A stretch of 5,147 bases of DNA from Chloroflexota bacterium. Lineage in GTDB: Bacteria; Chloroflexota; Dehalococcoidia; SZUA-161; SpSt-899. Both the position numbers and the translations under genes were made by a program. The notes under the pieces are model-generated. The model was not told the origin of the DNA. It did not search any database and saw only the letters and a program-made list of their open reading frames with translations. This document shows, piece after piece, positions 1 through 5,071 of this stretch (positions are counted from its first letter, which is position 1; each line of letters begins with the position of its first letter). Location: the NCBI GenBank assembly GCA_018725425.1, contig QLUL01000099.1, forward strand, positions 1 through 5,147, given 5' to 3'.

Positions 1-4
1 GCTG

Positions 5-1270
5 TCAGAGCACCAACAGCTTCTGAAACCGGATGTCATCCGAAACCGGACCCACGATAGCCAGGCTTAATTTCTCAGAATGGAATAAGCCCTGTGACAC
101 CCTCCGGATATCATCTGCGGTGATAGCATCAACTATGGAGACCACATCATCCACAGTCTTGATCTCCCCGGTCAAGAGCTCCTGGCTTCCAATCCAGCCA
201 GAGACGTTCCGGGTATCCTCCATGCGAAGCAGCAGACGACCCTTGGCCATCTCCTTGGCTTTGACAAGCTCCGATTCCGGAACATCCTCCGCCTTGAACC
301 GGGAGAGTTGACCCAGGATAACCTCGATGGCCGCCTCGATGTTCTTCGGCTCGACCCCGGCATAGACAGTCAGCGATCCAGAATCAAAGAAGTGACTCGC
401 ATAGCTGTGAACATCATACGCCAATCCCTTTCGCTCCCGAAGCTCCAGGAAGAGACGGCTGCTCATGCCTTCGCCAAGGACAATGTTCAATAAATCGAAG
501 ACAAAGCGATCGGGATCAGAATTAGAAACTCCCCGCAAGGCAAGACAGAGATGAGCTTGCTCCGTCTTCCTGAACTCTGTTAAGAGGCGGGGTTTATCCT
601 GGTCATCCCGAGCCGGAATCCAGTTGGTGGCCCCCTCACCAGCCCAATCATCGAATATATAGGATACCTGGGCCACTACCTCATCATGGCTTATGTCGCC
701 GGCAACGGATGCGACGGCATTGCCGGGGATATACTGGCGTCCCCAATAGCCACGCAAGGCCTGAGGAGCGAGAGCAGTTACCATCTCTTTGCTTCCGGCG
801 ACGTCTCGCCCAAGAGCCTGGTCTGGCCAGACAACCTCGTCGATGAGCGTGTTCACTCTCTGCTGGGGAGAATCCATGCTCATGTTGATCTCCTCGATGA
901 TCACCTGACGCTCTTTCTCCATCTCAAGGGGATCGAACTTAGAGCCACAGATCATATCAGCTAAGACGTCCAGGGCAGTCCTGAAGTGCGGGCGGGCCAC
1001 TTTAGTCCAGTAAACCGACAGCTCTTTATCGGTACCGCCATTAAGAACCCCGCCGATCCCCTCGATAGCCTCGCATATCTCTTTAGTGGTTGCTCGCTGT
1101 TGGGTCCCCTTGAATAGGAGGTGTTCAACAAAGTGAGAGATCCCTGCTTGCTCAGCAGGTTCGTAGCGGGAACCAGCACCGACAAAGATGCTGATGCACA
1201 CCGAGCGGATGTGAGGCATATTACTGGTTACGATGCGCAGGCCATTGTCCGCAACAGTCCTTTGATACAC
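5..1270 (-). CDS. M16 family zinc metallopeptidase (processing-peptidase-like), complete
   Basis: This 421-residue protein has the usual length of a single-chain bacterial M16 peptidase related to the mitochondrial processing peptidase beta subunit. The inverted zinc motif HxxEH is visible as HFVEH at residues 46-50: H46 and H50 are predicted zinc ligands and E49 the catalytic base. The third ligand is expected about 76 residues later and fits E127 in the IIEEI stretch. The C-terminal half has the family's substrate-binding R/Y region (LRERKGLAY, about residues 277-285). No signal peptide is seen, so it is probably cytoplasmic. The start is a GTG (complement of 1268-1270) preceded by a GAGG ribosome binding site; the ATG seven bases further upstream is out of frame. 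The stop lies at 5-7, so the gene is whole. It is transcribed divergently from ilvB and has no evident link to amino acid synthesis. The family is certain; the substrate is unknown. Confidence 0.95.
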   Translation of the reverse strand: MYQRTVADNGLRIVTSNMPHIRSVCISIFVGAGSRYEPAEQAGISHFVEHLLFKGTQQRATTKEICEAIEGIGGVLNGGTDKELSVYWTKVARPHFRTALDVLADMICGSKFDPLEMEKERQVIIEEINMSMDSPQQRVNTLIDEVVWPDQALGRDVAGSKEMVTALAPQALRGYWGRQYIPGNAVASVAGDISHDEVVAQVSYIFDDWAGEGATNWIPARDDQDKPRLLTEFRKTEQAHLCLALRGVSNSDPDRFVFDLLNIVLGEGMSSRLFLELRERKGLAYDVHSYASHFFDSGSLTVYAGVEPKNIEAAIEVILGQLSRFKAEDVPESELVKAKEMAKGRLLLRMEDTRNVSGWIGSQELLTGEIKTVDDVVSIVDAITADDIRRVSQGLFHSEKLSLAIVGPVSDDIRFQKLLVL

Positions 1271-1277
1271 GGTACAT

Positions 1278-1281
1278 CCTC
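1278..1281 (-). promoter_or_regulatory. Ribosome binding site of the M16 peptidase gene
   Basis: On the minus strand GAGG lies seven bases before the GTG codon at 1270-1268. It supports GTG as the start, since no in-frame ATG lies nearby with a better site. Confidence 0.6.
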
Positions 1282-1285
1282 AACG

Positions 1286-1353
1286 GGTTCAACGTTCGAG
1301 GTTCAAGGTTCAATGGTTACGCAGGCCCAACCCCGAACCGTGAACCGTAATTC
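1286..1353. repeat. Heptad hairpin element A (GGTTCAA words)
   Basis: The left arm holds GGTTCAA-type 7-bp words starting at 1286, 1293 (CGTTCGA), 1300 and 1307, followed by a shifted word with GGTTAC. A short C-rich spacer around 1321-1332 follows. The right arm has complementary words at 1333 (CCGAACC), 1340 (GTGAACC) and a degenerate one at 1347. The arms can pair imperfectly into a hairpin. The element lies just upstream of the M16 start codon and would fall within its 5' untranslated region if the promoter proposed at 1355-1384 is used. No open reading frame with gene-like features covers it. Confidence 0.65.
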
Positions 1354-1354
1354 G

Positions 1355-1384
1355 ATTTTAGCCTAATGCCATGTCAAGAGTCAA
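1355..1384 (-). promoter_or_regulatory. Candidate sigma70-type promoter for the M16 peptidase gene
   Basis: Read on the minus strand, a -35 box TTGACT (complement of 1379-1384) is separated by 18 bp from a -10 box TAAAAT (complement of 1355-1360). Transcription would begin near 1348 and give a leader of about 80 bases that contains repeat element A. The -35 hexamer is part of the GTCAAGA tandem repeat of element B, so similar hexamers recur every 7 bp, but only this copy has suitable spacing. The call rests on motif matching alone. Confidence 0.4.
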
Positions 1385-1465
1385 GAGTCAAGAGTCAAGA
1401 GTTTAGAGTTCTGAGTTTTGAGGCCACCCCGTCCTGTAAACTCGATACTCAATACTCAAAACTCG
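1373..1465. repeat. Heptad hairpin element B (GTCAAGA words)
   Basis: Four perfect tandem copies of GTCAAGA start at 1373, 1380, 1387 and 1394. Three degenerate words follow at 1401 (GTTTAGA), 1408 (GTTCTGA) and 1415 (GTTTTGA). After a 12-base C-rich spacer (1422-1433), complementary words of the form CTCNANA start at 1441, 1448 and 1455, with a degenerate one at 1434. The 10-bp arm GAGTTTTGAG at 1413-1422 pairs perfectly with CTCAAAACTC at 1455-1464, and neighbouring heptads extend the pairing with mismatches. The element sits between the two divergent candidate promoters. It has no poly-T tail expected of an intrinsic terminator. Confidence 0.85.
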
Positions 1466-1471
1466 TTCTGG

Positions 1472-1501
1472 TTGACACCGATACGGTAGCTATGGTATGG
1501 T
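1472..1501 (+). promoter_or_regulatory. Candidate sigma70-type promoter of the ilvBNC operon
   Basis: A consensus -35 box TTGACA (1472-1477) is followed after 18 bp by TATGGT (1496-1501), preceded by TG at 1493-1494 as in an extended -10 motif. Transcription would start near 1508, only about 18 bases before the ilvB start codon, which leaves no room for a leader peptide, attenuator or T-box. The promoter begins seven bases after repeat element B. The perfect -35 box is the strongest evidence; the -10 box is imperfect. Confidence 0.5.
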
Positions 1502-1513
1502 CTATCTAGGAGA

Positions 1514-1518
1514 GGGAG
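1514..1518 (+). promoter_or_regulatory. Ribosome binding site of ilvB
   Basis: GGGAG lies seven bases before the ATG at 1526, and a second purine-rich match AGGAG lies at 1508-1512. The spacing supports ATG 1526, although the ATG two codons later (1532) is almost equally possible and would drop only two residues. Confidence 0.55.
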
Positions 1519-1525
1519 AAGAGCC

Positions 1526-3292
1526 ATGAGAATGAATGGTGCCCAAATGCTCTGCCAATCGCTAATTAACGAGGGGGTGGAGGTCGTTTTTGGCTATCCC
1601 GGTGGAGCTATCTTGCCCCTGTATGATGTGCTGCCCCAGTATCCCCAACTGCGCCACATCCTGGTGCGCCATGAGCAAGGGGCGGCCCACGCCGCCGATG
1701 GGTATGCCCGCGCCACCGGCAAAGCAGGCGTCTGCTTTGCCACCTCAGGACCGGGGGCTTGCAACCTGGTCACCGGCATCGCCAGTGCCCATCTCGACTC
1801 CTCGCCGGTGATAGCCATAACCGCCCAGGTCGCCAGACATTTCATCGGCAAGGATGCCTTCCAGGAGATAGACATCATCGGCATCACTGTGCCCATTACC
1901 AAGCACAACTATCAGGTGTCCAGGGTAGAGGACATGGCTAAGGTGTTCAAGGAAGCATTTCACATCGCCACCACCGGACGGCCGGGGCCGGTGCTCATTG
2001 ACGTCCCGCGCGATGTGTTCACCGATGAGGCTGCCTTCGCCTACCCCGCCAGGGTCAATCTGGCAGGATACTGCCCGACCGTCCAGGGGCATCCATTGCA
2101 GATAAAGAAAGCGGCCAGGCTTATAAACGAGGCGAAACGCCCGGCGATCATCGCCGGGCGCGGGGTCATCATCTCCAAAGCCTACCAAGAGCTCAAGGAA
2201 CTGGCGGAGAAAGCTCAAGTGCCGGTTGTCACAACCTTTCTGGGCATCAGCTGCTTCCCCGAAAGCCACGTCCTCAGCTTCGGCATGCTGGGCGTGCACG
2301 GCATGGCCTATGCCAACCTGGCAGTAGATGCCGCGGATCTCATCATCGCTATCGGAATGCGGTTCGACGACCGAGCCACCGCAAAGGTATCTGGTTTTGC
2401 TCCGCACGCCCAGATCATTCATATTGACATTGACCCTGCTGAGATCGGAAAGAACCTCAAGGTGAGCGTGCCCATCGTGGGAGACATCAAGAATGTATTA
2501 CAGTCGTTGAACAAGCAGATCGAGGGATCAGGGGACAGAGGCCAGGGGTCGGAGGACTGTCAACTGCCAACTGGCGACTGCCGACTCGGATGGATTCGGC
2601 AGATAGAAGAGTGGCGCCGCGAGCATCCGTCAACCGTGATTCGGGAAACCGAGCAGCTACTGCCCCAATATGTGATACAGAAGATTCACCAGGTTACCGC
2701 CGGCAGGGCCACCATTGTCACCGGCGTCGGCCAGCATCAAATGTGGTCGGCGCAGCACTATTGCTACGACAAGCCCAACAGTCTCATCTCCTCCGGTGGA
2801 TTAGGAACGATGGGCTTTGAGCTGCCCGCAGCCGTTGGGGCGAAGGTAGGGCTCCCTGATGACTGCGTGTGGTGTGTCGCCGGCGACGGGGGATTCCAGA
2901 TGACGGTGCAGGAACTGGCCACCATAGTTCAAGACGATATTGCCGTTAAGATAGCCATCCTCAATAATGGCTATCTCGGGATGGTGCGGCAGTGGCAGGA
3001 AATGTTCTATGGGCGCCGCTATGTCGCCACCCCGCTTAGCGGCCCCGACTTCGTCAAGCTTGCTGAGGCCTATGGCCTGCCCGCCCTCAGGGTAAGGAGC
3101 AAAGCTGAGGTGATTCCCGCCATTCAGCAGGCGATGGATCATCCAGGGCCTTTCCTCATTGATTTCGTGGTCGAGCCCGAGGAGAACGTTTACCCGATGG
3201 TCGCGCCGGGGGCAGCCATCACCGAGATGATCGAATCACCAGTGGAGAAGGTGGAGTTTGGCAGCAAGCCGCGCGACATCAGTAATCTCTAA
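1526..3292 (+). CDS. ilvB: Acetohydroxyacid synthase large (catalytic) subunit
   Basis: IlvB condenses pyruvate with a second pyruvate or with 2-oxobutyrate, giving acetolactate or acetohydroxybutyrate, the first common step of valine, leucine and isoleucine synthesis. The 588-residue protein has all three domains of the thiamine-diphosphate (ThDP) family. The N-terminal domain has the predicted catalytic Glu at E50 in RHEQGAAH and the FATSGPG segment at 71-77. The central domain (about 190-330) carries RFDDR at 279-283. The C-terminal domain has QHQMW at 403-407 and the ThDP/Mg motif from GDG at 453-455 to NN at 480-481, followed by GMVRQWQ at 485-491, typical of AHAS rather than other ThDP enzymes. 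Bacterial homologues usually have about 560-575 residues. The excess is explained by a low-complexity in-frame insert at about 334-355, in the linker before the C-terminal domain, encoded by a heptad repeat. It leads the ilvBNC cluster. The family assignment is secure. Confidence 0.97.
   Translation: MRMNGAQMLCQSLINEGVEVVFGYPGGAILPLYDVLPQYPQLRHILVRHEQGAAHAADGYARATGKAGVCFATSGPGACNLVTGIASAHLDSSPVIAITAQVARHFIGKDAFQEIDIIGITVPITKHNYQVSRVEDMAKVFKEAFHIATTGRPGPVLIDVPRDVFTDEAAFAYPARVNLAGYCPTVQGHPLQIKKAARLINEAKRPAIIAGRGVIISKAYQELKELAEKAQVPVVTTFLGISCFPESHVLSFGMLGVHGMAYANLAVDAADLIIAIGMRFDDRATAKVSGFAPHAQIIHIDIDPAEIGKNLKVSVPIVGDIKNVLQSLNKQIEGSGDRGQGSEDCQLPTGDCRLGWIRQIEEWRREHPSTVIRETEQLLPQYVIQKIHQVTAGRATIVTGVGQHQMWSAQHYCYDKPNSLISSGGLGTMGFELPAAVGAKVGLPDDCVWCVAGDGGFQMTVQELATIVQDDIAVKIAILNNGYLGMVRQWQEMFYGRRYVATPLSGPDFVKLAEAYGLPALRVRSKAEVIPAIQQAMDHPGPFLIDFVVEPEENVYPMVAPGAAITEMIESPVEKVEFGSKPRDISNL
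2524..2589. repeat. Heptad element C, in frame inside ilvB
   Basis: This 66-bp stretch splits into 7-bp words. G-rich words start at 2524 (GGGATCA), 2531, 2538 and 2545, and GAGG follows at 2552. Words of the form ACTGNCR then start at 2556 (ACTGTCA), 2563, 2570 and 2577, with a last degenerate one at 2584. Its length is exactly 22 codons and the frame stays open, encoding a hydrophilic tail-like segment (residues 334-355, rich in G, D, Q and S, with two Cys). Pairing between the arms is only partial. The two-arm heptad layout matches the intergenic elements, so insertion of the same class of repeat into ilvB is inferred. Confidence 0.7.
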
Positions 3293-3319
3293 GGAGAAAG
3301 CCACAGAGCACACCATCGG

Positions 3320-3382
3320 GTAGCGGGTAGTAGGTAGCGTGTAGCCTCCCTACCCCCTACACGCTATGCGCTACACGCTAAA
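3320..3382. repeat. Heptad hairpin element D between ilvB and ilvN
   Basis: This is exactly nine heptads (63 bp). GTAGNNN words start at 3320, 3327, 3334 and 3341. Words with a central CTA start at 3348, 3355, 3362, 3369 and 3376. TAGCGTGTAG at 3335-3344 pairs perfectly with CTACACGCTA at 3357-3366 across a 12-base pyrimidine-rich loop, and the outer heptads extend the stem with mismatches. The element fills most of the 106-bp gap between ilvB and ilvN and ends two bases before the G-run that serves as the ilvN ribosome binding site. It is 60/63 identical to the element before ilvC. No U-run follows, so it is not a standard terminator. Confidence 0.9.
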
Positions 3383-3383
3383 T

Positions 3384-3389
3384 GGGGGG
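3384..3389 (+). promoter_or_regulatory. Weak, non-canonical ribosome binding site of ilvN
   Basis: Six G residues nine bases before the ATG at 3399 are the only Shine-Dalgarno-like sequence near the ilvN start. It is poorer than the AAGGAGG before ilvC. A better match, AAGGAG at 3291-3296, overlaps the ilvB stop codon but has no start codon at proper distance. Confidence 0.45.
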
Positions 3390-3398
3390 TAGTAAGAA

Positions 3399-3956
3399 AT
3401 GGCCACGACAAAACATACCATAGTTGTCCTGGTTGAAGATCGGCCGGGCGTATTGAATCGAGTAGTCAGCCTCTTTCGCCGGCGGGGGTTCAATATCGAG
3501 AGTCTCGCCGTAGGGCACTCGGAGACACCGGGGCTCTCCAGAATGATCATCGTCGTTGACGGTGCCACCACCGCCGTGGAGCAGGTCAGAAAGCAGCTCG
3601 ATAAGCTAATCGAGGTGGTCAAGGTTACCGACATCAGCGAAGATAACCTCGTTGCTCGCGAACTGGCGCTGATAAAGGTAGAATCCGGCCCGTCTACACG
3701 GAGCGAGATCATGCAGATCACCGATATCTTTCGGGCGAACATACTCGACGTCGCCTCCGATTCCATTGTGATAGAGGTCACCGGCGACGACGACAAGGTA
3801 GGCTCACTCATCGAGCTCCTTCGGGGATTTGGTATAATTGAACTGGCTCGCACCGGGCGTATTGCCATGACACGAGGAACCATCGGACCCCTTCTCAAGC
3901 AGGGGATATCCAAACAACGAAAATCAAACGGGCAGCGTGTAGCGGATAGTAGGTAG
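3399..3956 (+). CDS. ilvN: Acetohydroxyacid synthase small (regulatory) subunit
   Basis: IlvN binds IlvB, stimulates its activity and normally confers valine feedback inhibition. The N-terminal ACT domain (about residues 5-77) shows the hallmark run from TIVVLVEDRPGVLNRV to RRGFNIESLAVG. G17 and N32 align with effector-site residues G14 and N29 of E. coli IlvH, so valine binding is plausible. The C-terminal domain of small subunits follows (about 83-160) and ends in RTGRIAMTRG, where many homologues stop soon after. Here the chain continues to 185 residues with a basic tail; its last seven residues (179-185) and the stop codon are encoded by heptad element E. The ATG at 3399 is chosen because the ACT domain starts directly after it. 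The gene sits 106 bp after ilvB and 57 bp before ilvC, both gaps being largely repeat. The assignment is secure. The symbol ilvH is equally used for this subunit. Confidence 0.95.
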   Translation: MATTKHTIVVLVEDRPGVLNRVVSLFRRRGFNIESLAVGHSETPGLSRMIIVVDGATTAVEQVRKQLDKLIEVVKVTDISEDNLVARELALIKVESGPSTRSEIMQITDIFRANILDVASDSIVIEVTGDDDKVGSLIELLRGFGIIELARTGRIAMTRGTIGPLLKQGISKQRKSNGQRVADSR

Positions 3957-4001
3957 TGTGTAGCCTCCCTACTCCCTACACGCTATGCGCTACACGCTAA
4001 A
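3932..4001. repeat. Heptad hairpin element E, overlapping the ilvN 3' end
   Basis: This element has ten heptads (70 bp): a leading GCAGCGT at 3932, then nine that align with element D over 3939-4001 with three differences, at 3946, 3957 and 3973, all G-to-A or C-to-T relative to D. TAGTGTGTAG at 3954-3963 pairs with CTACACGCTA at 3976-3985 with one G-U pair and a 12-base loop. The left arm lies in the ilvN reading frame and supplies its last codons and the TAG stop (3954-3956). The right arm ends one base before the ilvC ribosome binding site. Confidence 0.9.
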
Positions 4002-4002
4002 T

Positions 4003-4009
4003 AAGGAGG
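4003..4009 (+). promoter_or_regulatory. Strong ribosome binding site of ilvC
   Basis: A full consensus AAGGAGG lies four bases before the ATG at 4014 and fixes the start. It begins directly after the right arm of heptad element E, so folding of that hairpin could affect access to it. Confidence 0.85.
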
Positions 4010-4013
4010 AAAA

Positions 4014-5003
4014 ATGGCAAAGATCTATTATGAGAAGGATGCAGACCTTGCTTTACTCAAGGGTAAGACCATCGGCATCATCGGCTTCGGCAGCCAGGGG
4101 CATGCTCATGCCCAGAACCTGAGAGACAGCGGGTGCCAGGTTATGGTTGGCGAGATTTCCGGCAGCGAGCCCTGGAAGAGCGCCCAGTCGGCAAAACTGA
4201 AGGTGGCTACCGCCGATGAGGTATCCAGAAATGCGGATATTATCGTCATGCTCGTCCCTGATAGCCTCCAGCCCCGGATTTACCGTGAGTCCATCGAGAA
4301 GAATCTCACAGCGGGGAAGATGCTCATGTTTGCCCATGGATTCAACATCCATTTCAACCAGATAGTTCCCCCCTCCAGGGTTGATGTTACCATGATTGCG
4401 CCCAAAACCCCGGGTAACATGTTGCGCCAACTCTACACTGAGAATCTGGGGACTCCCGCCCTGGTAGCAGTGCATCAAGACGCTTCGGGCAAGGCCAAAG
4501 AGATAGCACTGGCCTATGCCAAGGGTCTTGGCTGTGCTCGAGCGGGGATTCTGGAAACCACTTTTGCCGAGGAAACCGAGACCGACCTGTTCGGCGAGCA
4601 GGTGGTGCTCTGTGGCGGCATTACCAGTCTGATGAAAACCGCCTTCGAGACCCTGGTCGAGGCTGGCTACCAACCTGAGATCGCCTACTTTGAGGTCTGC
4701 CATGAACTCAAGCTTATCGTGGACCTGATCTACCGCGGGGGATTCAGCTTCATGCGCGACTCCGTTAGCGATACCGCCGAGTATGGCGACTACACCCGCG
4801 GGCCTCGGATAATCAATGATGACGTCCGTGACGAGATGTGGAATATCCTGGAGGAGATCCGGAACGGCACCTTTGCCCGGGAGTGGATTCTGGAGAATCA
4901 GGCGGGCTGCCCCAGCTTCAGCGCCTCCCGCAGGAATGAGTCTGACCACCCGATCGAACAAGTGGGCAAAGAGCTTCGGGCGATGATGCCATGGCTGAGG
5001 TAG
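4014..5003 (+). CDS. ilvC: Ketol-acid reductoisomerase, class I
   Basis: IlvC converts acetolactate and acetohydroxybutyrate to the dihydroxyacids by Mg-dependent alkyl migration and reduction with NAD(P)H. The 329-residue length is that of the short class I enzymes. The Rossmann motif [13 protein letters not shown] begins at residue 24. Catalytic residues by family pattern are H108 (AHGFN), K131 (APK), the metal ligands D191 and E195 (ETDLFGEQ), E227 and E231 (FEVCHE), and S252 before DTAEYGDY. Two departures are visible. The cofactor loop after strand 2 reads [13 protein letters not shown] (45-57), where class I enzymes commonly have VGLREGSKSWKKA, so the phosphate-binding Arg and second Ser are replaced by I48 and P53, and E47 and E52 add negative charge. 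The segment after K131 reads TPGN instead of the common GPGH. Preference for NADH over NADPH is therefore inferred. The gene follows ilvN with a strong ribosome binding site. Confidence 0.97.
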   Translation: MAKIYYEKDADLALLKGKTIGIIGFGSQGHAHAQNLRDSGCQVMVGEISGSEPWKSAQSAKLKVATADEVSRNADIIVMLVPDSLQPRIYRESIEKNLTAGKMLMFAHGFNIHFNQIVPPSRVDVTMIAPKTPGNMLRQLYTENLGTPALVAVHQDASGKAKEIALAYAKGLGCARAGILETTFAEETETDLFGEQVVLCGGITSLMKTAFETLVEAGYQPEIAYFEVCHELKLIVDLIYRGGFSFMRDSVSDTAEYGDYTRGPRIINDDVRDEMWNILEEIRNGTFAREWILENQAGCPSFSASRRNESDHPIEQVGKELRAMMPWLR

Positions 5004-5027
5004 CGACTATCTTGCGCGAAGAATCAA

Positions 5028-5057
5028 ATCCCTTCAAAAGGGGGGGTTCAAGGGGAT
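5028..5057. repeat. Small inverted repeat between ilvC and rsmA
   Basis: ATCCCTT at 5028-5034 is complementary to AAGGGGAT at 5050-5057 apart from one extra base, and CCCTT at 5030-5034 can alternatively pair with AAGGG at 5038-5042. A G-run lies between them. There is no T-run, so it is not convincing as an intrinsic terminator. It looks like short intergenic repeat sequence and argues mildly that this stretch is not coding. Confidence 0.35.
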
Positions 5058-5071
5058 CTCCTCCTGATGCA

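Noticed and set aside
1121..1366. An 81-codon plus-strand frame spanning the M16 start and element A
   Set aside because: It is mostly antisense to the M16 gene, its end is encoded by repeat sequence, and no ribosome binding site or domain is seen.
1373..1465. Intrinsic terminator or CRISPR-like array
   Set aside because: The hairpin lacks a T-run and lies between divergent starts, where no terminator is needed. The repeat unit is only 7 bp with no spacers, so it is not a CRISPR array.
1466..1525. Leader-peptide attenuator or T-box upstream of ilvB
   Set aside because: No run of Leu, Val or Ile codons, no T-box sequence and no terminator hairpin with a U-run is present, and the candidate promoter leaves only about 18 bases of leader.
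1745..2422. A 225-codon open frame on the minus strand opposite ilvB
   Set aside because: It is fully antisense to conserved IlvB domains, has no family resemblance that I can see, and no promoter or ribosome binding site stands out.
3371..3913. A 180-codon open frame on the minus strand opposite ilvN
   Set aside because: The translation is Ser/Thr/Arg-rich low complexity typical of an antisense shadow, and its end runs into repeat element D.
3320..4001. Insertion of a transposon or MITE between the ilv genes
   Set aside because: There is no transposase, no clear target-site duplication and no terminal inverted repeat apart from the heptad arms themselves. The heptad structure explains the sequence better, although mobilisation in trans cannot be excluded.
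4053..4961. A 302-codon open frame on the minus strand opposite ilvC
   Set aside because: It lies wholly within the well-supported ilvC gene, shows no recognisable domain and is explained by codon bias of the sense gene in GC-rich DNA.
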